Shown piece by piece: positions 42,138 through 50,835 of a stretch of 64,000 nt of DNA; positions within the stretch are counted from its first letter, which is position 1; each line of letters starts with the position of its first letter. The notes below the pieces were generated by a model that did no database searches, had not been told where the DNA came from, and worked only from the letters and a program-made list of their open reading frames with translations. Source of the stretch: JAWXUU01 sp044426085 (GTDB lineage Bacteria > Bacillota > Clostridia > Christensenellales > CAMQZB01); the NCBI GenBank assembly GCA_044426085.1, contig JAWXUU010000010.1:1-64000 (forward strand). Direction: 5' to 3'. Both the position numbers and the translations under genes were made by a program.

Positions 42138-43130
42138 ATGACAGAAATAATAATGCAAATATTGCTCCTTTCCACCATTGCGGTTGTCGTGGGGTATGTG
42201 ATAGATATGATAATCGGCGACCCGCATTTTTTGGTGCACCCCGTTGTTTTGATGGGGGCGGTGATTTCCGCTTGTGAAAAGGTGTTTCGCAAGGTGTTTC
42301 CAAAAACCAAAGCGGGAGAACACTTCGGTGGATTTTTGACAGTTGTTGTCACGATAATCCTTTCGGGTGGCGTTTCGCTTGGGATTTTGTGGGTTGCGTA
42401 TAAAATATCCCCGTGGCTATATTTGGGGCTAGAAAGTTTGATGTGCTGGCAAATTCTCGCGACAAAATCGCTGAAAGTGGAAAGCATGAAAGTTTTCACC
42501 GCCCTTGAAAATGGCAATCTTGCGGAGGGCAGAAAATACCTTTCTTATATCGTGGGCAGAGACACAGAAAACCTCGACGAAGCGGGGATTGTTAAAGCGG
42601 CGGTGGAAACCGTTGCGGAAAACACTGCGGACGGCGTGATTGCGCCCATGCTTGCAATCTTGATTGGTGGCGCACCGCTCGGCTTTATTTATAAGGCGGT
42701 GAACACTTGCGATTCGATGATAGGCTACAAAAACGAAAAATATAAACACTTTGGCACGTTTGGGGCAAGGCTTGATGACTTTTGCAACTTCTTGCCATCC
42801 CGACTTTCCGCATTATTGCTTGTGGATAGTGCTTGGCTTTGCAAATATAATTGGAAAAACGCGCTGAAAATTTGGAAGCGTGACAGGCGAAATCATCACT
42901 CGCCAAACTCCGCCCAAACGGAATCGGCGGTTGCGGGCGCACTTGAAATTTGCCTTGCTGGCGACGCGGTTTACGGCGGTGTGTTGAAGAAAAAACCAAC
43001 AATCGGCGACGAAATCCGCAAAATTGAAATCGCCGACATCAAAAGGGCAAACAAACTTATGCAAGTTGCAAGCGTTTGGTGCTTGTTTTGGGTGGTGGCA
43101 ATAAAACTCGCGATTTTATTTATTTTATAG
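42138..43130 (+). CDS. cbiB: Adenosylcobinamide-phosphate synthase
   Basis: 330 aa with four to five membrane segments. CbiB attaches aminopropanol or its phosphate to adenosylcobyric acid. Visible: GYVIDMIIGDPHFLVHPVVLMG near the start (shown here split as GDPHFLVHPV), RDTENLDEAGIVKAAVET, ENTADGVIAPM and NHHSPNSAQTESAVAGAL. The partner substrate is supplied by the adjacent CobD. No strong RBS is seen; the gene follows an A-rich gap. Confidence 0.95.
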   Translation: MTEIIMQILLLSTIAVVVGYVIDMIIGDPHFLVHPVVLMGAVISACEKVFRKVFPKTKAGEHFGGFLTVVVTIILSGGVSLGILWVAYKISPWLYLGLESLMCWQILATKSLKVESMKVFTALENGNLAEGRKYLSYIVGRDTENLDEAGIVKAAVETVAENTADGVIAPMLAILIGGAPLGFIYKAVNTCDSMIGYKNEKYKHFGTFGARLDDFCNFLPSRLSALLLVDSAWLCKYNWKNALKIWKRDRRNHHSPNSAQTESAVAGALEICLAGDAVYGGVLKKKPTIGDEIRKIEIADIKRANKLMQVASVWCLFWVVAIKLAILFIL

Positions 43131-43137
43131 GAGAATT

Positions 43138-44169
43138 ATGCAATATAAACACGGTGGCGACATATTTGAAAGTACAAGTTTGTTGGACTTTTCAATAAAT
43201 ATAAATCCCCTTGGCATGCCAAAAGAAATTGCCACGGCGCTTGTTGCGGCGGTTGCGGGTGCGGATGTTTATCCCGATTACAAATGCCGAAAGCTCAGCG
43301 GTCTGCTGGGGGCAAAGCACGGCGTTTCTGAAAGCCAAATTGTGATTGGCAATGGCGCATCGGAAATCATTTGCGCAGTTTCGCGATTGGGGTTTAAAAC
43401 CGCAGTTGTGATTCAGCCGACTTTTTCGGAATATAAAACGGCGCTTGAAACTTCAGGGGTGGAAGTTTGCGATTATATCATGGGTGAAAACCTTGAATTT
43501 GGCGTTCAAGACGCGAAAAAAATACCGCAATGCGACGTTTGTTTTTTGTGCAATCCCAACAACCCAACGGGCAAGTTTGCGGGCGCGGATGCCGTGCGCG
43601 CACTTGCAACGCACTTGCAAAGCTTTGGGGGCACGCTTGTTTTGGACGAGTGCTTTATTGATTTTGTGGCTGATGGGGTAAGTGGGATTCAACTTTTTGA
43701 AACTTGCAAAAACATAATAATAATTCGCGCGTTCACGAAAATTTTCGCAATGGCGGGGGTAAGGCTTGGATATGCAATATGCAGTTGCGAAAATGTTGCG
43801 CAAAGTTTGCAAACGCAATTGCCCATGTGGAATGTTTCCCACCTAGCGCAAAAAGCGGGTGAAACGGCGATTGAAAAGTGCGACGATTTTGGGGGCATGC
43901 TGGAAGTTGTTGCAAGTGGCAGAAGATATCTTGAAAACAGCTTGTTGTTTTTTGGATTTAAAGTTTATATCAGCGATGCGAATTTCATACTTTTCGAAAC
44001 GGATTTTGATTTGAAAACCCCACTGCTTGCAAAGGGGATTTTGATTCGCGACGCGTCGAATTTTGTGGGGCTAAGAAAAAACATGTTCCGCGTTTGCGTT
44101 GCAACAATGGAAAAAAATCAATCGCTTATAAGGGCGATTGTTGAAGTTATGATTGAAAGGAGCGAGTGA
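43138..44169 (+). CDS. cobD: Threonine-phosphate decarboxylase (CobD-type aminotransferase fold)
   Basis: 343 aa PLP enzyme. Makes (R)-1-amino-2-propanol O-phosphate from threonine phosphate for CbiB. Visible: HGGDIFE start, DFSININPLG, CNPNNPTGKF, DECFIDF and the PLP-Lys in RAFTKIFAMAGVRLGY. It resembles histidinol-phosphate aminotransferase, but HGGD plus operon context favours CobD. RBS aggag 5 nt before ATG. Ends 1 nt before the cbiP start. Confidence 0.93.
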   Translation: MQYKHGGDIFESTSLLDFSININPLGMPKEIATALVAAVAGADVYPDYKCRKLSGLLGAKHGVSESQIVIGNGASEIICAVSRLGFKTAVVIQPTFSEYKTALETSGVEVCDYIMGENLEFGVQDAKKIPQCDVCFLCNPNNPTGKFAGADAVRALATHLQSFGGTLVLDECFIDFVADGVSGIQLFETCKNIIIIRAFTKIFAMAGVRLGYAICSCENVAQSLQTQLPMWNVSHLAQKAGETAIEKCDDFGGMLEVVASGRRYLENSLLFFGFKVYISDANFILFETDFDLKTPLLAKGILIRDASNFVGLRKNMFRVCVATMEKNQSLIRAIVEVMIERSE

Positions 44170-44170
44170 T

Positions 44171-45634
44171 ATGCCAGCAAAACCAATAATGATTCAAGGC
44201 ACAATGTCAAACGCCGGCAAAAGCTTGCTCACGGCGGGGCTTTGCAGGGTGCTAACCAACATGGGATATAACGTTGCGCCCTTCAAATCGCAAAATATGG
44301 CGCTTAATTCATTCATCACCAAAGATGGCGAAGAAATGGGCAGGGCACAAGTGGTTCAAGCGGAAGCGTGCAAAAAACAGCCTTCTGCGCTGATGAACCC
44401 AATACTTCTGAAGCCGACAACAGATGTGGGCTCGCAAGTGATTGTGGGTGGCAAATCAATCGGGAACTACAGTGCTGTGGAATATTTCAAAATGAAAAAA
44501 ACGCTGATTCCCGACATCATGAAAGCCTACAACCAATTGGCGAGCGAAAACGATATCATCGTTATCGAAGGTGCGGGCTCGCCGGCGGAAATCAATCTGA
44601 AAACGCAAGATATCGTGAATATGGGCATGGCAGAAATGGTTGATGCCCCCGTTTTGCTTGTTGGCGACATAGATCGCGGTGGTGTTTTCGCTCAGCTTTA
44701 CGGCACAGTTGAACTGCTTGAACAATCGGAAAAAGACAGAATAAAAGGTCTTATAATCAACAAGTTCCGCGGTGATAAAAGCATACTTCAAAGCGGACTT
44801 ACAATGCTTGAAAATCTCACAAACAAACCTGTTGTGGGGGTTGTGCCATTTGCGAAAGTGGATATCGATGACGAAGATTCGCTGTCGCAAAGGATAATGC
44901 CAAACTCACAAATAAAAGATATCGATATCGCGATAATAAGATTGCCACGCATGTCCAATTTCACCGACTTTGCGGTTTTTGAGCGTTTCGAAAGCCTTTC
45001 GGTGCGATATGTTGAAAAGGTGAGCGACCTGAAAAATCCCGACCTTATCATAATCCCCGGCACAAAATCGACCATTGAAGACTTGAAGTGGCTGAAAACG
45101 AGTGGTTTTGAATCGCTAGTTTCCAAGCACGTATCTTCAGGCGGTGGGCTTTTTGGTGTTTGCGGTGGATATCAAATGCTTGGCAAAAGCATAGAAGATA
45201 AAGTTGGCGTTGAAGGTGGCGGAAGCGTTATTGGGCTTGGATTTTTGGATATCCACACCGTTTTCGAAAGCGAAAAGCATACCACGCAAGTCGCGGGAAG
45301 ATTGGATAGCGTCGGCGGAATTTTCGCGTGCCTTTCGGGTTGCGAGTTTTCGGGATACGAAATCCACAACGGCAAATCGTCAACGGATAAAAACATTATT
45401 GCAAACGGCAATGTTTATGGAAGCTACATCCACGGCATCTTCGATGGCGGAAACATCGCCCGCGACATGCTTTACGCAATCGCAAAAAGCAAAAACATAA
45501 CAGTCGACCTTGAAAATTTCGACGAACTAGCATATAAAGATTCCCAATATGAAAAATTAGCAAAAGTGATTGAAGATTCCGTTGATATTGGGGAAGTTTT
45601 GAGGATTATTGGGGTGAATGGGAACGAGTGTTGA
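44171..45634 (+). CDS. cbiP: Cobyric acid synthase
   Basis: 487 aa. The N-terminal P-loop GTMSNAGKSLLTAGL and FKSQNMALNSFIT are CbiP/CobQ hallmarks; the C-terminal amidotransferase domain has GVCGGYQMLG (Cys nucleophile) and GSYIHGIFD. Amidates carboxylates b, d, e and g. ATG at 44171 is preceded by aaggag, which overlaps the cobD end. Last gene of the operon. No terminator is seen directly after it; a family A repeat follows. Confidence 0.96.
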   Translation: MPAKPIMIQGTMSNAGKSLLTAGLCRVLTNMGYNVAPFKSQNMALNSFITKDGEEMGRAQVVQAEACKKQPSALMNPILLKPTTDVGSQVIVGGKSIGNYSAVEYFKMKKTLIPDIMKAYNQLASENDIIVIEGAGSPAEINLKTQDIVNMGMAEMVDAPVLLVGDIDRGGVFAQLYGTVELLEQSEKDRIKGLIINKFRGDKSILQSGLTMLENLTNKPVVGVVPFAKVDIDDEDSLSQRIMPNSQIKDIDIAIIRLPRMSNFTDFAVFERFESLSVRYVEKVSDLKNPDLIIIPGTKSTIEDLKWLKTSGFESLVSKHVSSGGGLFGVCGGYQMLGKSIEDKVGVEGGGSVIGLGFLDIHTVFESEKHTTQVAGRLDSVGGIFACLSGCEFSGYEIHNGKSSTDKNIIANGNVYGSYIHGIFDGGNIARDMLYAIAKSKNITVDLENFDELAYKDSQYEKLAKVIEDSVDIGEVLRIIGVNGNEC

Positions 45635-45875
45635 TTGATACAAATTTCTGCACCAGTTTTTTTTAAAAGTGAAAAGTGAAAAGTGAAAAGTGAAAATTGT
45701 GGTAATGCACTCGCGTTGCTCGTGCTTTCAATTTTTAAGTCTTTTTATATTAATAGATTGTTAATGTTAAATCGTTTGATTACTTGTAGCCAAATATAAT
45801 TGAAATGCATGTAGCGATAGCGGAATGCCTTACCACAATTTTCACTTTTCACTTTTCACTTTTCACTTTTCAAAA
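45634..45875. repeat. Family A palindromic repeat, copy 7
   Basis: Flank gatacaaatttctgcacca, then aagtg/aaagtg tandem arms (10-bp units gtgaaaa), and core 45692-45841 attgtggtaatgcactcgcg...ggaatgccttaccacaat. The arms here are gtgaaaa/ttttcac instead of attaaaa, showing that arm sequence changes while the core stays. Confidence 0.82.
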
Positions 45876-45883
45876 TTTTTTCC

Positions 45884-45912
45884 TTGACAAAACATCAATT
45901 TGCATGTATCAT
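45884..45912 (+). promoter_or_regulatory. Sigma-A promoter of the small lipoprotein gene
   Basis: TTGACA (45884-45889), 17-nt spacer, TATCAT (45907-45912); start codon 41 nt downstream. Confidence 0.7.
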
Positions 45913-45952
45913 ATTTGTATTACGATTTTGCGAAGGCAATATAAGGAGAAAG

Positions 45953-46576
45953 ATGAGAAAAATAATAAAAATGACGGCACTTTTGATGTGTCTTGTCTGT
46001 GTTTTTGCGGGCTGTGGCTCGGTTGAAGTGGTTGATTTGACGGTTGATGGAAACAGCGTTGTGTTCACATCGGTGGAAGATTCTATTGAATTTATTCAGC
46101 AAGTTCAAGATGGCACGATTGATTATGAGAAATACGACAACTATCCAACAGTGAAAGCGGCTGCAACTTCAGCTAGGCTTGACGAAGTTGGATTTGTGAC
46201 ATATTTCGACACACTTGCCGACGGCATGGTTCTCGATTGCGTTATTATCGGTGAAGGTTCAATCTGTTATGCATATAACCTTGGTGGCGACTATGCCGAT
46301 TCAGGTCTTTCAGAAACTGAAGAATACTATATGAACACAGTCACTCTCACATCGTATATCACAAACGATGCCCAAGGACTTTTCGACGGCTTTTATTCAA
46401 GCGGTAGCTACACAAAAAGTGCCGACGGAAGCTATTTTTATGGCATGGTTGGAACTTATGGAACAATGTCGGTGAGCATTGGCGCGGACAACCAAGTTTT
46501 CGCAATGTACATCCCAATCACTTTCACCGAAGAAGCAATGTCCCAAGCCCAAATCGGAAAATACGCTTTTGACTGA
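45953..46576 (+). CDS. Putative lipoprotein, unknown function
   Basis: 207 aa. A type II signal peptide MRKIIKMTALLMCLVCVFAGC ends in lipobox FAGC (Cys21), so it is likely anchored outside the membrane. The mature part is rich in Asp, Ser, Tyr and Gly with no family I recognise. ATG at 45953 has aaggag 6 nt before it. The stop TGA is part of a 12-bp unit (ctgattgaaaaa) repeated three times, followed by a terminator. Expressed from its own promoter. Confidence 0.8.
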   Translation: MRKIIKMTALLMCLVCVFAGCGSVEVVDLTVDGNSVVFTSVEDSIEFIQQVQDGTIDYEKYDNYPTVKAAATSARLDEVGFVTYFDTLADGMVLDCVIIGEGSICYAYNLGGDYADSGLSETEEYYMNTVTLTSYITNDAQGLFDGFYSSGSYTKSADGSYFYGMVGTYGTMSVSIGADNQVFAMYIPITFTEEAMSQAQIGKYAFD

Positions 46577-46612
46577 TTGAAAAACTGATTGAAAAACTGA
46601 TTGAAAAACTGA
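46573..46612. repeat. Tandem repeat containing the lipoprotein stop codon, 12-bp x3
   Basis: ctgattgaaaaa x3 plus ctga; the gene's TGA is in the first unit. Confidence 0.88.
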
Positions 46613-46628
46613 ATTTAATAAAAAAAAC

Positions 46629-46661
46629 AAAACACGTGTGTAAAAATCACGTGTTTTTTTT
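46629..46661 (+). terminator. Terminator of the lipoprotein gene
   Basis: aaaacacgtg / cacgtgtttt, 9-nt loop, then T run. Confidence 0.88.
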
Positions 46662-46690
46662 GCGTACGTAATAATTATGTTCATATAACC

Positions 46691-46718
46691 TTGACAAAAG
46701 TGCGGGGGGGGGTATAAT
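46691..46718 (+). promoter_or_regulatory. Promoter with a G9 tract in its spacer
   Basis: TTGACA (46691-46696), 16-nt spacer aaagtgcggggggggg ending in nine G, TATAAT (46713-46718). Both hexamers are perfect consensus while the spacer is 1 nt short of optimum. It drives the large surface lipoprotein. A second TATAAT (46784-46789) lies nearer the start with no clear -35. Confidence 0.75.
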
Positions 46719-46806
46719 ATTTTTGAAATCATGTTTGGCATAAAACGTATTTTTAAAATACAGTTAGTGCAAAAAAACAGTTAGTATAATATTTAGGAGG
46801 AAGTTT

Positions 46807-49800
46807 ATGAAAAAAATCATAGCAATAGTTTTGGTTCTGGCAATGGTTCTATCAATCACTGCGTGTGCAAGTGATGTGACCGAGCCAACAGCAACGGAAA
46901 CGCCAGTTGTGACAGCTGCGCCAGCAACGGCAAGCCCAGAAGCAACAACGTCACCAACAACGTCACCAGAGGTGGAAGCAACAGAAACCCCAACAACAAC
47001 ATGGATAAGCCTAAGCCCAACAACAGGCGGAAGTTCTAGCAGTGTGACAATCCCAACATGGGACGGCACTGAAGAATTGACAGAAGATGAATATCAAATC
47101 ACGCTTTCAGACAGCAGCACAGCATACAGCTTTGAAGATTCATCATACACAGGCATTTTGAATGTTTACACAAATGGCACAATCAATGATGCAATCACAA
47201 TCGACATGGGCAATGCCACAATCAATTATTATGGACAAACAACGGGTGCAGTGACAATCGCTTCAGGCGCACACACATTCAACATGAAGAGTGGTGCGGA
47301 AACTGGTGCATTGACAATTGCAGGCGGAAACGCTGTTATCGAATCTGGCTCAACTCAAGCTTCAATCGCAATCGACAGCACAAACACAACAAGTGTTTCA
47401 GTGGGAACAAATGCGCGCGTAACAGTGACAAGTGCAGATATGTCTGGTGCAACAATAACAACAACAGACAGTGCATCACCAACAATCAAAAACGATGCAG
47501 AAGGAACAGTTGTTGTAACGCAAGATAATTCGTCACCAACAATCGATGGTTCAGGTTCTCAAGCTACATATCTAAAACAAGAATCAAACGAAAACGCATC
47601 TGTTGCAGATAAAACAACAAGTGCAACAACAGCAGAAGTATCAGATGCAGCAGTTATCATCCCAGCAAATGCATCAGTTTCAACAGGCGGCGAAAGCAAC
47701 GAAGTGACAGGCACCGTTGTCGTTGTAAGTCCAACAACAGATGAATACACAATCACTGAAATAACAGCAGATATTGTTATCCCAATAGGATACACAGCAA
47801 CAATTTCAAGCACTATTGATGCAAACACGTATGCAATTTCAAACTACGGCACGGTAGTTTTTGCAAATAGTGGAACAATCACAGACTATGGCACAATTAA
47901 AAACTATGGCACATTTGAAGTGGGAACACAAGCCACTTTTGAACTAGCATTGGCAGTTGGTGGTAAAATTCTTTTGGGCGAAGGTACTTTTAATGCTCCA
48001 GCAGAAATAAATAAATCCACTTATATAATGGGTGTAGGTTCTACGAGACTAGATTCTAATGATATTACTACATTGTTTTTTGTAAATCCTATGTATGTAA
48101 AAACTGATGATGTTGTATTAACTATTCAGTCATTAGATCTTGATGCAGATGCGGTAAGCAGCAAATTTGCAACAGCTGCGGGGATAATTTCGCTAGGATA
48201 TACTGGAACAGATACATATGATAATATTGAATTTAATATGATTGATTGTCAAGTTATTAAAGAAACAACAAGCACATTATATGGCTCAGTTTTTCTTGAT
48301 GCAACAGTTGATGCAAAAATAAATATTAAGAATTCATATATTTACGGCAAGTATGCTATATACTGCGCTACATATACTGATAGTGATAACAGGAGAGGCG
48401 ATTCTCATGATGTTAAAAATACAATATATACAATAACAAATTCAACACTAGAAGGTTGGTCTACTGGTAATATGCGTGGTGAAAACACGATATATACTAT
48501 TTCAGATTCAATTCTTATTGGTGAAAATGAATATAGTGGAACATCGAATTCATATTCTACATTTGTGTTGACAGATGGTGCAATTAATGGAACGTACACA
48601 ATGAACAATTGTATTATAACTGCAACTAATACTGGAGATCAAGAACAAAATTGTTTCTCTTTCCAATATGGTGCAAATGGTAACACGCTTTATTTGAATG
48701 ATTGCATATTTGAAATGTATACAAGTAACAATGTTCAAGCTGCTGTTGTAAGCTCAAGTAGTGGTGGCACATTGACATATCCAGCTACAGAAAATAATGC
48801 AGTAGTACTCAATGGTGTAGAATATGAGTTGTCATACGAGAATGTTAATGGACAATATACTCTTTATCAAATTGTAGATGATGAATTAATGCAAACATAT
48901 AACTATGATTACATTTCATATAGGATTTACGGAATTGATGTGTTATATATTTATGGTTCTTATTATGATATTTTGAATGATGATTTACAAGTTATTATTG
49001 ATGGTGCATTATATGAAGTCATTGATGGTTCGCTTGTAAAATATAATGGCATTCCTGATGATGGAAATGACTATAGCAGTGTTCCGTCATATTATTGCTC
49101 ATATGAGAACGTTTCTAATCAATATACAATTGTAGTTCGCGATAGTGATTGGAAGCTTGAAGATGCTTATGTGGCGCCAGATATTACAGAATTGTTATCT
49201 CAAACTGGAACAATTACAATTTATGATTCAGGGTCAATCGATTTGGCGTCATGCACGGATAGCACTTTTACAATCAATTGTAATTTGATTTTGAATGCGG
49301 AAATTAATCTAAGCTCCATTGGTACACTCGTTGTATCTGAGACGGGAAGTATAACAATAAATGATACAGGCAAGTTGCTGTTTAGTTCATATACTTCAGA
49401 TGGCTATTATGTTTGCTCGGATTTTATCAACAATGGAACTATTGTGAATAATAGCGTGGATGATTTTGGCGGAATATATGGTGCAGGATGTGTGTTCTAT
49501 AATAATGGATACTACAGCGGAACTAGTACTCTAAGTAACACAATGATGATTTTGTGCACGAAAACATTTGTTGGTTTACAACAACTTGTGGCAAATAGTG
49601 CTATAACAAGACTATCACGTCCAATATATGTTGAACCAAGTGAAGAGTTTGTAGTTTCATCTGCATTGACTATTCCAGAAACTATTTTAATTGATATAAC
49701 TGGTTATGGTGGTAGCGTGGTTGTTAATGCGCCAATTATTGCAAATGGCGATTTTGAATTGTGGGATATTTCTGTAATAAACAATTCCTCAATCACAGTG

Positions 49801-49986
49801 AATGGTGATTTTTATATGTGGTATTCAACTATTGAAAATAATGGAAGTGTTGATTTAAGTGGTGCAAGTAGCATTACTTTTGATAACTACTATTATGATA
49901 CTAATAATGTGATAGAAAAAACGGATTTTGTTTTTGGCAATGTGGTGCCTACAGGAACGTATACGTTCACTCCTTCATCTGATTAA
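46807..49986 (+). CDS. Large surface lipoprotein with beta-helix-like repeats
   Basis: 1059 aa. Signal peptide MKKIIAIVLVLAMVLSITAC with lipobox Cys20, then a Thr/Pro/Glu-rich stalk (about 21-75), then regularly alternating Gly/Thr/Ser/Asn/Ile strands (TINYYGQTTGAVTIASGAH, SGTITDYGTIKNYGTF), typical of right-handed beta-helix adhesins or pectin-lyase-like folds. No catalytic motif and no sortase or S-layer anchor is seen. RBS aggagg 7 nt before ATG. Codon usage changes near 47990: upstream uses aca/atc/aac like the rest of the window, downstream uses act/att/aat/tat, suggesting a recombined C-terminal two-thirds. Function unknown; adhesion is a guess. Confidence 0.85.
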   Translation: MKKIIAIVLVLAMVLSITACASDVTEPTATETPVVTAAPATASPEATTSPTTSPEVEATETPTTTWISLSPTTGGSSSSVTIPTWDGTEELTEDEYQITLSDSSTAYSFEDSSYTGILNVYTNGTINDAITIDMGNATINYYGQTTGAVTIASGAHTFNMKSGAETGALTIAGGNAVIESGSTQASIAIDSTNTTSVSVGTNARVTVTSADMSGATITTTDSASPTIKNDAEGTVVVTQDNSSPTIDGSGSQATYLKQESNENASVADKTTSATTAEVSDAAVIIPANASVSTGGESNEVTGTVVVVSPTTDEYTITEITADIVIPIGYTATISSTIDANTYAISNYGTVVFANSGTITDYGTIKNYGTFEVGTQATFELALAVGGKILLGEGTFNAPAEINKSTYIMGVGSTRLDSNDITTLFFVNPMYVKTDDVVLTIQSLDLDADAVSSKFATAAGIISLGYTGTDTYDNIEFNMIDCQVIKETTSTLYGSVFLDATVDAKINIKNSYIYGKYAIYCATYTDSDNRRGDSHDVKNTIYTITNSTLEGWSTGNMRGENTIYTISDSILIGENEYSGTSNSYSTFVLTDGAINGTYTMNNCIITATNTGDQEQNCFSFQYGANGNTLYLNDCIFEMYTSNNVQAAVVSSSSGGTLTYPATENNAVVLNGVEYELSYENVNGQYTLYQIVDDELMQTYNYDYISYRIYGIDVLYIYGSYYDILNDDLQVIIDGALYEVIDGSLVKYNGIPDDGNDYSSVPSYYCSYENVSNQYTIVVRDSDWKLEDAYVAPDITELLSQTGTITIYDSGSIDLASCTDSTFTINCNLILNAEINLSSIGTLVVSETGSITINDTGKLLFSSYTSDGYYVCSDFINNGTIVNNSVDDFGGIYGAGCVFYNNGYYSGTSTLSNTMMILCTKTFVGLQQLVANSAITRLSRPIYVEPSEEFVVSSALTIPETILIDITGYGGSVVVNAPIIANGDFELWDISVINNSSITVNGDFYMWYSTIENNGSVDLSGASSITFDNYYYDTNNVIEKTDFVFGNVVPTGTYTFTPSSD

Positions 49987-50013
49987 CATCTAATACAAAC
50001 CAAACAAAACAAA

Positions 50014-50049
50014 AAAACGCGGGGGCTGTGCTTTCCGCGTTTTGTTTTT
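50014..50049 (+). terminator. Terminator of the large lipoprotein gene
   Basis: aaaacgcgg / ccgcgtttt stem followed by gttttt. Confidence 0.85.
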
Positions 50050-50088
50050 ATTAAGTTTAAATTTTTTGTGTATTATATGTATAAATAG

Positions 50089-50117
50089 TTGACATATATT
50101 AACTTATTGGTTATAAT
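50089..50117 (+). promoter_or_regulatory. Consensus sigma-A promoter of the HesB-like gene
   Basis: TTGACA (50089-50094), 17-nt spacer, TATAAT (50112-50117); RBS aaaggag and ATG at 50160. Confidence 0.85.
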
Positions 50118-50159
50118 AGTTATACGAGTTAATGAAAGTTAACTTCAAAAGGAGACCTA

Positions 50160-50564
50160 ATGAAATTCACTGAGAAAGGTCGCGAACTTGTCGCGAATAT
50201 GATTGCGGAGCATGACGGGGCAGAGGCACTGTTGCTTGACGCAGAAGAAATGGATGGCGGATTGGCGCTTTCTATGCACATTGTCGATTTGCAAGAAGGA
50301 GATAGAGTTCTTGATTTCGACGGTTTGAAAGTTGTTATCACCCAAGACCTTGAAAATTTGCTTGGCGATGTTGTTTTTGACGATATCGATGGCGAACTTT
50401 ATGTAGGCGAAGAAAACGGCGGTTGCGGCGGTGGCTGCGGCGGTTGCGGTGGTGGCTGTGGCGACCACGAACACGAACATCATCACGAGCACGGCGAAAG
50501 CTGTGGCTGCGGCGGTCACGACGATGAAGACTGCGGCTGCGGTGAAAATTGCACTTGCAAATAA
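50160..50564 (+). CDS. HesB/IscA-like protein with Cys/His/Gly-rich tail
   Basis: 134 aa. Residues 1-85 (FTEKGRELVANMI, GDRVLDFDGLKVVIT, DLENLLGDVVFDDIDGELYV) resemble the HesB/IscA A-type carrier fold of Clostridia. The usual Cys of that fold is absent in the body. Instead the tail (about 86-134) has CGGGCGGCGGGCG, a DHEHEHHHEHGE His run and three further Cys pairs, ending CTCK. A metal-binding or Fe-S role is inferred from composition and from the Mrp-type Fe-S ATPase encoded next to it in convergent orientation. The fold assignment is moderate. Confidence 0.6.
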   Translation: MKFTEKGRELVANMIAEHDGAEALLLDAEEMDGGLALSMHIVDLQEGDRVLDFDGLKVVITQDLENLLGDVVFDDIDGELYVGEENGGCGGGCGGCGGGCGDHEHEHHHEHGESCGCGGHDDEDCGCGENCTCK

Positions 50565-50626
50565 TTTATAGTTAATCAAAAATTTAATAGTTAATCAGAA
50601 ATCTATTATAAATTTTATTTAATACT

Positions 50627-50663
50627 AAAAAAACAGCGTACCACTTCGGTTCGCTGTTTTTTT
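50627..50663 (+). terminator. Terminator of the HesB-like gene
   Basis: aaacagcgtacc / ggttcgctgttt stem (one mismatch) with acttc loop and T run. Confidence 0.85.
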
Positions 50664-50716
50664 ATATAAAAAATTGCAACTAAAAAACAGTTGCAATTTA
50701 TGTGTTTAGATTAAAT

Positions 50717-50835
50717 TATCCTTGAACTTTATTTGGCAAAGTTTGTTCTGCATTCAAGCAATTGTCATTATTGCCCTTTATTTGGCAAAGTTTGTTCTGC
50801 ATTCAAGCAATTGTTATCCTTGAACCTTATTTGGC
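50717..50835. repeat. Direct repeats derived from the mrp tail
   Basis: ctttatttggcaaagtttgt + tctgcattcaagcaattg occurs twice (near 50727 and 50776). The outer copy also carries tatccttgaactttatttgg, matching the mrp 3' end (tatccttgaaccttatttgg, 50815-50834) that encodes LPNKVQG and stop. So the end of mrp has been duplicated about 100 bp downstream of itself. Confidence 0.8.
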
